DNA of 64,000 nucleotides from the NCBI GenBank assembly GCA_041399155.1, contig JAWKTI010000001.1, positions 930,001-994,000 on the forward strand. The letters are read 5' to 3'. The notes below the pieces were generated by a model, which was not told the origin of the DNA, made no database searches, and saw only the letters and a program-made list of their open reading frames with translations. Numbering within the stretch: position 1 is the stretch's first letter; every line of letters starts with the position of its first letter. This stretch comes from Zavarzinella sp. GTDB taxonomy: Bacteria > Planctomycetota > Planctomycetia > Gemmatales > Gemmataceae. Below are positions 27,597 to 35,821 of the stretch, in pieces. Made by a program: the position numbers and the translations under genes.

Positions 27597-27836
27597 TCAG
27601 ATCACCGCTTCCAGATAATCGACCTCTGGCACCATTGTTTTTAAGTGCTGCTCCATTGCAGCCAGCATCGACATCATCGTGGCGGGGCAACTGGAACAGA
27701 TGCCGTTCAGCCGCACCTGAACGCAGCCGTCATCGATACCCACCACATCCAGCAGTGCACCATCCAGGTCCATTTCTGGTGCAATCACTTCTTTTAACGC
27801 TTTTTCTACTTGCGTTAATAACTGTTGCTGTGTCAT
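27597..27836 (-). CDS. NifU-like C-terminal domain protein (Fe-S cluster scaffold/carrier)
   Basis: A 79-residue protein that consists only of the NifU C-terminal domain. The CxxC pair that holds a labile cluster is C47-S-S-C50 in NGICSSCPATMMSM. It should pass Fe-S clusters to target proteins. The start overlaps the ribF stop by four bases (ATGA at 27833-27836), so translation is coupled. The partner enzymes of Fe-S assembly are not in the window. Confidence 0.92.
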   Translation of the reverse strand: MTQQQLLTQVEKALKEVIAPEMDLDGALLDVVGIDDGCVQVRLNGICSSCPATMMSMLAAMEQHLKTMVPEVDYLEAVI

Positions 27837-28795
27837 CGTTGGGGGGCCTTCATGGTTGTAAAGAGATTTTTGGCCTGTTGGATATCAGTATGTATCTGAG
27901 CAATCAGTTCCGTAGCATCCTGAAATTGCTTTACCGGTCGAATTGCTGCAATCAGGGCTAATTCGAGCGATTGTCCATAAAGATCACCTGCAAAGTCAAT
28001 CAGGTGCACTTCCACTTTAGGCTGTAGTTCGCCAAAGGTGGGATTTCCACCAATATTGACTGCGGCCGCGTGCGCCTGGTTGCCCACAATCACTTCACTA
28101 GCGTAGACCCCAGGTGGGGGTAACATCGTGGCAATCTGGGCCAGATTTGCAGTCGGAAAACCAATTGTTCTGCCCCGTTTTGCCCCACTGACGACGGTGC
28201 CTTTGATGGAATATGGGCGACCGAGAAGTTCCGTGACGCTCGAAAAATCGCCTTCGGCAATTTTGCAGCGAATCCGACTGGTCGAAACCACGTCGCTGCG
28301 ATGAGAAATAGCAGGAAACTGGCAAAAATCGATCTGGTTTTGTCGGCACCACTGTTCCAGTAATTCATTGTTGCCAGCGCGGTCTTTCCCAAAACGAAAA
28401 TTAAACCCTTCAACTATCCCGCGTGCTTGCAGGGAAAAGCGAACAATCGTTTCAAAAAAGTACTCAGGCGAAAGCGATAATAACGCTGGTGTTGTGGCAA
28501 GAATTACGACACGGTCTGCGCCCACCCGCTGTAATAATTGGACGCGTTGCGGAATAGTGGTAAGTGGAGTCTGAAAACTGGCTGGGGCCAGCAATTGCAT
28601 CGGGTGTGGGTCGAAAGTAACTGGCACAACAGGTGCGGCGTGTTTCTGGCCAAGTTCCTTCGCTTTTGCCAGTAACGACTGATGGCCCAGATGCACACCG
28701 TCGAAATTACCGATACACAGGATCCCGCCACGAAAAATCGCTGGTGGAACAGCCTGAAAATCAAGATAACAGCAATTTTCGCTTATCTCATTCAT
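27833..28795 (-). CDS. ribF: Bifunctional riboflavin kinase / FAD synthetase
   Basis: A 320-residue enzyme that makes FMN and FAD from riboflavin. The N-terminal FAD synthetase has CIGNFDGVHLGHQSLL and TFDPHP, and the signature SRIRCKIAEGD before the kinase domain. The riboflavin kinase part has RGRTIGFPTANL, GVYAS and the metal-binding NIGGNPTFG, then EVHLIDFAGDLYGQ. Length and order are typical. First gene of the three-gene run towards 26750. Confidence 0.96.
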   Translation of the reverse strand: MNEISENCCYLDFQAVPPAIFRGGILCIGNFDGVHLGHQSLLAKAKELGQKHAAPVVPVTFDPHPMQLLAPASFQTPLTTIPQRVQLLQRVGADRVVILATTPALLSLSPEYFFETIVRFSLQARGIVEGFNFRFGKDRAGNNELLEQWCRQNQIDFCQFPAISHRSDVVSTSRIRCKIAEGDFSSVTELLGRPYSIKGTVVSGAKRGRTIGFPTANLAQIATMLPPPGVYASEVIVGNQAHAAAVNIGGNPTFGELQPKVEVHLIDFAGDLYGQSLELALIAAIRPVKQFQDATELIAQIHTDIQQAKNLFTTMKAPQR

Positions 28796-28881
28796 CGATT
28801 CATTCTAGTGATTTTACCCCAAAGAAAGCCAGAATATGCGGGTTCGATGATTACGATCAAGTGCGGAAAAAAAGAGCATAA

Positions 28882-28899
28882 CACGATAGTTATATCGTG
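28882..28899. promoter_or_regulatory. 7-bp inverted repeat between divergent genes
   Basis: CACGATA and TATCGTG are exact complements around GTTA. They lie in the 170-base gap between the divergent ribF start (28795) and the small gene at 28966, a typical operator position. No T-run follows. Confidence 0.35.
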
Positions 28900-28965
28900 C
28901 TAACATACATCAAATGGTGGGTGATTACCTTATGACACATCGACGCATCGGATCGAGGGATTACA

Positions 28966-29244
28966 GTGCCAAAACCAGAGAAACCAGTGTTTCGAACATT
29001 TACCGACAGGGTATTAAGCAAACGCACCGATCTGATTTACGTGATTCGTGGGAATAATTCCCGTGGGGAACGGGTTTGGTACTATGTTCAGGTGCTGCCA
29101 CCCAAGTTAAAAGAATTTAAGGTTGCACTGGAATCGGGTAACTTGAAGGTGACCGAATTTGCAAAAATCCTCTATCATGGGGTGGGTGAAAATCCCACCG
29201 AAGAGGTGCGGCAAATCATGATCAGAGACTACAATTGTTCTTAA
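28966..29244 (+). CDS. Small hypothetical protein, 92 residues
   Basis: Starts at GTG 28966, supported by GAGGGA five bases upstream. The product is basic at the N-terminus and mixed alpha/beta (LIYVIRGNNSRGERVWYYVQVLPPKLKEFKVAL), ending MIRDYNCS. I do not recognise the family. The aromatic beta hairpin would fit a small nucleic acid- or protein-binding fold, but that is only an impression. It is convergent with the acetyltransferase gene, with six bases between stops. Confidence 0.65.
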   Translation: MPKPEKPVFRTFTDRVLSKRTDLIYVIRGNNSRGERVWYYVQVLPPKLKEFKVALESGNLKVTEFAKILYHGVGENPTEEVRQIMIRDYNCS

Positions 29245-29250
29245 AGATGC

Positions 29251-29736
29251 TCAATCGCACTCTTTCAGGTCGATTCTCATCCCATTTTCATATTTTCGGA
29301 AGCCGATCCGCTCATAAAAGGGCAAATTGTGGTCATTACAACCCAGAATAACCTTGTAACAACCCGATTCACGGGCCATTTCAATGAGCGTGCGAATACA
29401 GGCGCTGCCCGCACCACGTCCCTGGTGGGCTTCATGGGTGGCAACATCTTCAATGTGACCAATAATCCCACCAGAGTGAATGAACTTGTGCTCCAGAATC
29501 AGGCTACCAGTGGCAATCACTTTCTGACCATCGATTGCAACAATCGTCCGCACACCTGCTGCATTTCGCCCACGCCAGATGCGGATAGCCTCGTCTGGGG
29601 TTAGGCCCACTTCGGTTAAATTACCCAATGTTTCCAGAAAACCGTTGTAAAAGTCTACCCGTTCCAGCAGACGCATCTGAAAAGTAATCGGCCGCACCAA
29701 GGTGGGGTCTGATTGTAATAAACTGGATCCATTCAT
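29251..29736 (-). CDS. GNAT acetyltransferase resembling eukaryotic glucosamine-6-phosphate N-acetyltransferase (GNA1)
   Basis: A 161-residue GNAT-fold protein. GHIEDVATHEAHQGRGAGSA is the acetyl-CoA loop, and CYKVILGCNDHNLPFYERIGF matches the characteristic GNA1 stretch (CYKVILDC...N..FYEK.GF in yeast and animals). An N-terminal LLERVDFYNGFLETLGNLTEVG fits the GNA1 substrate side. It should make GlcNAc-6-P from glucosamine-6-P, though bacteria usually acetylate at the glucosamine-1-P stage with GlmU. The substrate is inferred from motif similarity. Confidence 0.82.
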   Translation of the reverse strand: MNGSSLLQSDPTLVRPITFQMRLLERVDFYNGFLETLGNLTEVGLTPDEAIRIWRGRNAAGVRTIVAIDGQKVIATGSLILEHKFIHSGGIIGHIEDVATHEAHQGRGAGSACIRTLIEMARESGCYKVILGCNDHNLPFYERIGFRKYENGMRIDLKECD

Positions 29737-29927
29737 TGAAGATTCCTACCTGAATATCAGATTACCTTAGCACAGAGAAGTGCTTTTCCGATCAGCGAAT
29801 GCCATCAGAACTGAGAAGTATTTCAAATATCGGCATCAGTGCCACAAAGTTGTACTTCCAGCAGAAAATACCTCTGCCCACTGTAAAACTTGCAAAAAAA
29901 ATTGGGAACAGAACTTCAAAAGGAATG

Positions 29928-30308
29928 CTATCGGAGTGGCCCCGCAGTGATTCTACCGGTGCGTAACCGAGGGTTTCCTTCAATTACTATTAATGTGGGG
30001 CCGTTAATCACTACTGCGCCAGTAAGGTATAATTTCCCACCCGGATAATCCCAGACACCCACGATGCGTTCGCCTTCGGCAATCCAGTTTCCTTGTGGGG
30101 TCACAAATTCGCGGTTTTGGGGAATGTCGACCATGTAAACGTCTTTAGAATCAAATCCAACGAGCTTGATACGAATCGATGTACCGAAATTATTGACGAT
30201 TTTGCACGGCTGGTACCGCGTCCGTTGGCCTGGAACAAAAATGATCTGACTAAACAGCGTATTGCTCAGCAATAATATTGCCATACAGGAAAGTAACCAG
30301 CGTGCCAT
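29928..30308 (-). CDS. Exported hypothetical protein, 126 residues
   Basis: The N-terminus is a clear Sec signal peptide (RWLLSCMAILLLSNTLFSQ). The mature part is predicted all-beta (IVNNFGTSIRIKLVGFDSKDVYMVDI, GERIVGVWDYPGGKLYLTGAVVI) and ends with a basic tail. The family is not recognised. It sits 13 bases before the argG stop codon region on the same strand, so it is downstream of argG and may be cotranscribed. The 190 bases after it to the acetyltransferase gene hold nothing evident. Confidence 0.65.
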   Translation of the reverse strand: MARWLLSCMAILLLSNTLFSQIIFVPGQRTRYQPCKIVNNFGTSIRIKLVGFDSKDVYMVDIPQNREFVTPQGNWIAEGERIVGVWDYPGGKLYLTGAVVINGPTLIVIEGNPRLRTGRITAGPLR

Positions 30309-30321
30309 CGTCCCACCTCAA

Positions 30322-31581
30322 TTATGAAATTTTCGCCCAACAGGGTGCCACCACCTGACCGTTGACTGCGATCGAACGGGCACTGACTTGCAGCACCCGC
30401 AGGAAACCTTCCGAGTCGGCGTGATCGAACTCGCCAATTGCTTCCATCGATGCGTTTGATTCCGAATAGAGAATCTTTGGCACATCAGTGGCAGCCGCAA
30501 AGTGGGCATTGCCCTTATACAAGTTCAGTTCAATCGTGCCAGTCATCAACTCCAGAATCGGTTTCATCGCCTGACGTGCCATGTAGGAACCAAGATCGAA
30601 ACCATATCCCTGGTAGATCTGTTTGCCAAGATACAGCGACAAATGATCAAACAGTTCTCGTGACCGACGATCCAGCACTAATTGTAGCAGATATTGGTAA
30701 GCGGTACCCAGCACTTCCATGCCAGGTGCCTCGTATACTCCACGGGATTTGACGCCCACAAATCGATTTTCGACCAGGTGGCTGGCAATTCCAACCCCGT
30801 TTCGCCCACCAATTTCGTTACATTGACTGATCGCTTGAAAGGCAGTTACGGACTGCCGATTGATCGCAACAGGGCGGCCTGCTTCAAATCTAATGAGAAT
30901 TTTCTCAGGTTTGTCCGGTGCATCAGTGGCATGCACACCCATCCCTGGTGTAATGAACCACGGACCGGTTTCCAGGGTTTCCAGCTTGCCCGCTTCGTGG
31001 GTCAGCCCCAACAGGTTGGCATCAGTGGAGTAGGGGGAATTCAACGTCGCTTTCACCGGAAGCTGGTGCTTCTGGCAGTATTCAATCATTTCTTTCCGGC
31101 CGCCAAAAGCCTTCAGAAAGGCATCGTCTCGCCATGGGGCATAAATTTCAATTTCTGGCGCAAGCATGTTGGTGCACAACTGAAAACGCACCTGATCGTT
31201 CCCACGGCCAGTGGCACCGTGGCTAAGGATGGTGATACCACGCTTGCGAAGCTCTGGAACCAGTCCTGCCACAATCACGTGTCGGCCGATCCCAGTGGTA
31301 TTCCAATATTTGCCTTCGTAACAGGCCTGAAATTGCAGAATTTCAATCCCAGCTTCAGCAATGGCATCATGTAGGGGCAGGGCGATGTAATCCGCCGCAC
31401 CGCTGGCACGCATCCGACGTTCTACTTCTGCAAAATCGGTTTCGTCTGGCTGGGCCAGGTCAGCGGTAATACATACCACTTTTACCCCGTTTTCCGTGAG
31501 CCACTTGGTAACCGTGCAGGAATCCAACCCACCAGAGGAGGCAAAGGCTACCGTTTTTCCTTTCAAATCGTTCAAAGTCAT
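30322..31581 (-). CDS. argG: Argininosuccinate synthase
   Basis: A 419-residue enzyme joining citrulline and aspartate with ATP in arginine synthesis. The PP-loop is AFASSGGLDSCTVTKWL, followed by ATGRGNDQVRF and the citrulline/aspartate-binding NTTGIGRHV. The end CWAKIS is intact. The start ATG 31581 (MTLNDLKGK) gives normal length; the 24 residues in frame upstream are hydrophobic and not conserved. Divergent from the JAMM protease gene. argH is not in the window. Confidence 0.95.
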   Translation of the reverse strand: MTLNDLKGKTVAFASSGGLDSCTVTKWLTENGVKVVCITADLAQPDETDFAEVERRMRASGAADYIALPLHDAIAEAGIEILQFQACYEGKYWNTTGIGRHVIVAGLVPELRKRGITILSHGATGRGNDQVRFQLCTNMLAPEIEIYAPWRDDAFLKAFGGRKEMIEYCQKHQLPVKATLNSPYSTDANLLGLTHEAGKLETLETGPWFITPGMGVHATDAPDKPEKILIRFEAGRPVAINRQSVTAFQAISQCNEIGGRNGVGIASHLVENRFVGVKSRGVYEAPGMEVLGTAYQYLLQLVLDRRSRELFDHLSLYLGKQIYQGYGFDLGSYMARQAMKPILELMTGTIELNLYKGNAHFAAATDVPKILYSESNASMEAIGEFDHADSEGFLRVLQVSARSIAVNGQVVAPCWAKIS

Positions 31582-31713
31582 GAATATTCCCAGTCTGTTT
31601 TGCAAAAAAGTGTGCAGTGCCAATGAAAATGTTAGGATATTGCACAAGGGCACCGGAAGAAAGGACTTTCAGGCATCGAAAACTATCCAGAAATCCAAAT
31701 TCCAGAAAATCTG

Positions 31714-32115
31714 ATGGAACAGATCGTTCAACAGGCACTGGATGAAAACCCCCAGGAGTGCTGTGGACTGCTCTCTGGGATTCACAGTGGCGAATCGTGG
31801 CTGGTGCAGCACTGCTTCCCACTGCGAAATGTGGCACGGAGTATGTTCCGTTATCGTGCGGATGTGCAGGAGTTATTGCAGGTCAGTCGAGAGATTCGCC
31901 GTTCTGGGGAAGTGGAACTGGTGGTCTATCATTCCCACCCCGGTTCACTCGCGGTGCCCAGTCAGACTGATTTGAAGGAAAATGGCTGGGGCACTTCGGC
32001 AATGCACTTGATTATCAGCCTTGCGGATGATTTCCCCACCTGCCGTGGCTGGTGGTTGTTGCCAGACAGTTATGTAGAAGCGAACTGGTTTGTGATCAAT
32101 AATCCTTCTTACTGA
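31714..32115 (+). CDS. JAMM/MPN+ metalloprotease (M67 family)
   Basis: A 133-residue protein with the complete zinc-protease signature: E15 (PQECCGLL), H73-S-H75-P, S83 and D86 (VPSQTD). Bacterial M67 proteins cleave C-terminal extensions from ubiquitin-like sulfur carriers such as ThiS/MoaD/CysO before thiolation. No sulfur carrier or E1-like protein is adjacent, so the substrate is unknown. The stop overlaps the end of the convergent permease fragment by 20 bases. Confidence 0.9.
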   Translation: MEQIVQQALDENPQECCGLLSGIHSGESWLVQHCFPLRNVARSMFRYRADVQELLQVSREIRRSGEVELVVYHSHPGSLAVPSQTDLKENGWGTSAMHLIISLADDFPTCRGWWLLPDSYVEANWFVINNPSY

Positions 32116-33566
32116 ACCGCCAGCAGGCCAGCCCCAGGAAAAATGCGAGCCATGCTGCGGACACACCTAATGTCCCACCCCACGTGGGACGATCCTTTTT
32201 GATAAACTTTTCTTCGATTTCCTTCTTTTGCAACTGAGATTTTGTCATCAAACCATCCTGGAGTACTTCTGTGGAAAGCTTGTCCATGTCACTCCAACGT
32301 GGGAGTGAATACATGATCGTTTCAGTGACTTTCAACCAAGTTGGTTTTACGGGTTCAGCTTCTTGTTTTTGTAACGCTTGCAAACGCTGTACAGCAAAAA
32401 AGTTCTCTGCAATAAAATGTACCTGACCGATACCCCAGCATATCCCACCGAGAGTGATCACTCCCAGCAAGCTTGCGATAGCACTTCGGGACAATACTGC
32501 AATAAACGCTGAAAATGCATACAATACCATAAATGCAAAGGTCATTAGAAAGATCATCCATAGCATGCTATGGGCCCAGATGCCAGTGCAGACCAGTGAT
32601 CAGATATGTACCTCCGACCAACGTTGTTGCCAGAATCAACACGAAAAACGATCCACCCAGGTACTTCACCACCAGAAATGCAGTACGGTTGATCGGTTTT
32701 GACAGATATAAATCGATTGTGCCTTTTCGCAAGGTGTTTGGGATAAAAAATGATGTAATCACTAATCCCATACCAATAATGAACATCCCAGCCATCGAAT
32801 TGATGACATATTTATCGAACTGAAACAGAACTTCACCCAGTGGAAAGCCAGAATCTGCGTTTTCGTATAAGCCAAAGCCGATCGACAATCCTACCGGCCA
32901 TTCGAGAGGTGCTTTTACGGGGTCAACTTTGACAGACAATTGCATTGATTTGGGCAAATTGGATGTATTGACCGATAATTCCTTTACCGGTGCGGTCAAC
33001 TGTTTTTCAATCAGCCACTTGAAATAGGCCTGATACATTTCTTCAGTTAATGGCTTCTTCACCACAATATTATCCAATGTAATCGAACTGTTCTCAGGGA
33101 TTTCGATGTAATCGCTTTTGCCATCGTAGTGCCACAAGCCAACAATTTTCTGAATTGCAGGTACTTCTTTTGTAACTTCGACAAACAGTGGCTCATCGAC
33201 AGTAGGATCCTTCTTCACATTTGGGTTGGGGATTCGCTCTGTGCTTACGTCATTCGTAATGATCAAATCAAACTCATGAGCACTGAATTGTGGGCGATTT
33301 GAATCTTGAGATTTGATATTTTCAATTTTCGTTGAGTAACCACTAGGTCTTTGCAGAAGAATTTGTTCCCCTCGCTCCATTGCCAATGGCTGTCGTTGCA
33401 GGCTGCTCGAAAAATCTTTAAATGCCACCTCGGCAGTCACCGGCTGAAAGCCGATACTGGAGACAATCAACAGAAATACCCCGATCAGAATCAGCATGAT
33501 GAACAGCACCATGCTGTCCCAGGCTTCACGGAGGGAATCTTTCAGAATTTCTAATGTTTTCATCAA
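32096..33566 (-). pseudogene. ABC-2-type permease, split by a frameshift
   Basis: Two open segments, 32568-33566 and 32096-32566, make one permease. The first has an N-terminal membrane helix (MVLFIMLILIGVFLLIVSSIGF), a long extracellular loop of about 200 residues and two or three helices, with the ABC-2 phrase RKGTIDLYLSKPINRTAFLVVKYLG. It ends TGLHWHLGP-stop. The second starts MLWMIFLMTFAFMVL and completes the membrane domain. The change lies in GGGCCC at about 32570-32575: one C fewer would give HLGHSMLWMIF without a stop. Either a sequencing error, a recent inactivation, or a true two-subunit arrangement with stop and start one base apart. It lies eight bases downstream of its ATPase gene. 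Confidence 0.8.
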
Positions 33567-33574
33567 TTTTCCCC

Positions 33575-34516
33575 TTAGTTGGCACGTCGTTTGGTAGTTT
33601 TGTTCCCTTGTTTCTGATCTTCATCATCAACCAGTTTGATGAACAGATCCTCCAGACTCATGCGGTTCTCGACCAGGTGTCGCAATCGCAACCCCTTGCT
33701 GCTGAAGAAGTTAAGGATGGTATCGATGTTCACATTGTCTGGGAGAACCAGTTGCCACAGTTCGCCTTTCTGGTTCACGGTCGCACCAAGGCGTTCGATT
33801 TCCGTTTTTGGGAAGTCGGATTCCGCCAAACGAACATCAAATGTTCCTTTTTGCTGGGTAAGTTCCTCAATGGTGCCGGCACGGATAATCTGCCCGCGAT
33901 CCATCACCACCACACGATCGCACATCAGTTCAATTTCACCCAGCAGGTGGGAATTGACGAAAATCGTTGCCCCCTGTGCTCTGCGTTCTTCGATAATCGC
34001 CCGAATTTCCCGTCGGCCCACCGGATCCACGCCATCGGTGGGCTCATCCAGAAAGATGACCTCAGGGTCATGAAATAACGCCTGTGCTACGCCAACTCGT
34101 TGTTTCATCCCTTTGGAATACCGACGGATCTTTTCGTGCATCCGACGCACTAGTCCCACGCGGTCCAGCAGTTCCATGATCTGCCGCTTACGGTCATCGC
34201 GGGACATGCCGTACAGTTTGCCAAAATATTCCATTAAACTGTAGGCGGAGTGGTATGCAGGAAACTGGTGGTCTTCCGGCAGATAGCCAACTTTTCGGCG
34301 AATGTGGGAAGTCCCTACCGGTTCGCCCAGCAAAGTCGCATTGCCAGAAGTCCGTTTGACGATTCCTAATAAAATTTTAATGAGTGTGGTTTTGCCGGCA
34401 CCGTTCTGGCCGAGTAAACCGAACACTTCTCCACGGTTGATTTTCAGATTCACACTCTGCAGTGCGTCCACCGTGGAGTAGCGTTTGTGAAGATTTTCTG
34501 TTTCAATGACGTGCAC
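33575..34516 (-). CDS. ABC transporter ATP-binding protein (ABC-2/NatA type)
   Basis: About 313 residues. Walker A is LLGQNGAGKTTLI, the signature is RYSKGMKQRVGVAQAL, Walker B is PEVIFLDEPTDGVDP, and the switch His is NSHLLGEIE. The C-terminal region after residue 215 is an accessory domain of the type seen in drug, sodium or gliding-type exporters. GTG 34516 (VHVIETENLHKRY) has GGGGA upstream and starts right at the fold; ATG 34606 would add 30 unusual residues. It drives the permease encoded directly downstream. The substrate is unknown. Confidence 0.92.
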   Translation of the reverse strand: MHVIETENLHKRYSTVDALQSVNLKINRGEVFGLLGQNGAGKTTLIKILLGIVKRTSGNATLLGEPVGTSHIRRKVGYLPEDHQFPAYHSAYSLMEYFGKLYGMSRDDRKRQIMELLDRVGLVRRMHEKIRRYSKGMKQRVGVAQALFHDPEVIFLDEPTDGVDPVGRREIRAIIEERRAQGATIFVNSHLLGEIELMCDRVVVMDRGQIIRAGTIEELTQQKGTFDVRLAESDFPKTEIERLGATVNQKGELWQLVLPDNVNIDTILNFFSSKGLRLRHLVENRMSLEDLFIKLVDDEDQKQGNKTTKRRAN

Positions 34517-34664
34517 GTTGATGGATTCCCCACTGTTCGTTGTTGGGTTTATGCTAAAAACTAGTTCGTCGAAGAAAACAAGATATTGGCAAGAATTTGC
34601 CAGCAATGTGAAAATCCGTGTGAAACGCCTATCAATAATCTGTTAGCTATATAGTAGTGGTTTT

Positions 34665-34692
34665 ATATTGCGATTGTGTTGTATCGCAATAT
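34665..34692 (-). terminator. Perfect 10-bp hairpin just after the RNA ligase gene
   Basis: ATATTGCGAT and ATCGCAATAT pair exactly around eight bases. The hairpin begins six bases after the TGA of the ligase gene on the minus strand. No clear U-run follows in either direction, so it is better seen as a 3' end stabiliser or factor-dependent terminator, or as a binding site. Confidence 0.4.
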
Positions 34693-34698
34693 TGCCAA

Positions 34699-35754
34699 TC
34701 ACTCATCATATTTCAACAAAAACTGTGGGTTAATTGCTTTAAAGCTCAGACGACCTTGCAAGCGTTGGCAATATTCTTCGGTTTCGGGTCGAAATACGAT
34801 CCCTTCCCGCTCCACGTTCGGATTCAGGGTGCTTTTGCCCACGGAAAGGTTCAAGAGTTCATCGACACTGTGGTTCAGTACCAGCGTACCCAACGATGGA
34901 ACAGAGGTCAGTTCCAGTTCCTGCAGCAATTGCATCGCGAAAGCGTGTGGCACCAGTTCTGCCTGATCAATGTTAAACAGATTGAACACAAACAGTTGCC
35001 TTCGATCCATGCGGTATTTGTTGCCTTGAATTCCGGAACCGACCAATTCTCCCTGGATGGCGGGTGAAAAGCCATATTTCTCCTTCACCCACTTTAGCTT
35101 TTCCGCCAGGCCTAGTTGATTCGCAATTCGGGCGTGGGGCTGTTCCAGATTCGTCGCATCAATCTGCCGGTTTCGGCTGCATACGCCAAATTCATCCTGA
35201 TGCCAAAAACACGTGAATGAGGTTCCATCCAGTTTTTCGGTCATCAGAAACTCCCGCCCGGCCAGTTCCTGCAATAGTTGTTCCAGGACCTGTACGCGGG
35301 TTTCGTCCGTCTTCACCAGAAAGCCTGGAAACGTAGAAGAGCCATCGCCAACTTCCGAAAAGTCTGGCACCTCATATTTGGTAATTCCCAGAACATCTGT
35401 AACATCTGTCCCCACATCGGTGGGGGTACCAGGTGGCAGCACTGTCAGTGGTAGGCAAAGCCCCTGAGAAACCTGACCACGCAAGCGAATTGTTTTAATT
35501 CGAAAGCCGGCGGGGCGATAAACTTCCCCAAGATGCATGATTTCTGGTTTAAAGCAACTTTTTCGCAAAAACTCAAATTCGCTTCGTTCTGGAAGTAAAG
35601 AGTCGATTTCGCAGTACACCAGCGGCTGCCCAAGTTGAAATTCATTCTTCTTGACAACCACCCACCAACCGAGGACACGGATTGCTTCAATGGCATCCGC
35701 ACCCACGATGGGACGAATTTCATTAACTACCTGGATACTGGCTAACGTTCTCAT
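34699..35754 (-). CDS. ATP-dependent RNA ligase with N-terminal OB-like domain (Rnl5/DraRnl-like)
   Basis: A 351-residue protein. Residues 1-165 match the N-terminal module of Deinococcus-type RNA ligase (LASIQVVNEIRPIVGADAIE, then RIKTIRLRGQVSQGLCLPL). The nucleotidyltransferase domain follows: motif I E173-K174-L-D-G-T-S, motif Ia-like SRNRQI, motif III-like QGELVGSGIQGN and LFVFNLFNI, motif IV EGIVFRP, and motif V SFKAINPQFLLK. Enzymes of this kind seal 3'-OH/5'-phosphate nicks in duplexes in which the 3'-OH strand end is RNA. It is unrelated in architecture to the HNH-linked ligase at 2812. No RtcB, Pnkp or Hen1 lies next to it. Confidence 0.9.
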   Translation of the reverse strand: MRTLASIQVVNEIRPIVGADAIEAIRVLGWWVVVKKNEFQLGQPLVYCEIDSLLPERSEFEFLRKSCFKPEIMHLGEVYRPAGFRIKTIRLRGQVSQGLCLPLTVLPPGTPTDVGTDVTDVLGITKYEVPDFSEVGDGSSTFPGFLVKTDETRVQVLEQLLQELAGREFLMTEKLDGTSFTCFWHQDEFGVCSRNRQIDATNLEQPHARIANQLGLAEKLKWVKEKYGFSPAIQGELVGSGIQGNKYRMDRRQLFVFNLFNIDQAELVPHAFAMQLLQELELTSVPSLGTLVLNHSVDELLNLSVGKSTLNPNVEREGIVFRPETEEYCQRLQGRLSFKAINPQFLLKYDE

Positions 35755-35821
35755 TTTATTTTCATATGTTGCCGCCGCTTACGAAGTGGGACACTTGCAA
35801 ACATGAATGGGTTCTGTCGAA

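Noticed and set aside
30694..31374. 226-residue open frame antisense to argG
   Set aside because: It mirrors conserved argG codons and has no recognisable protein features.
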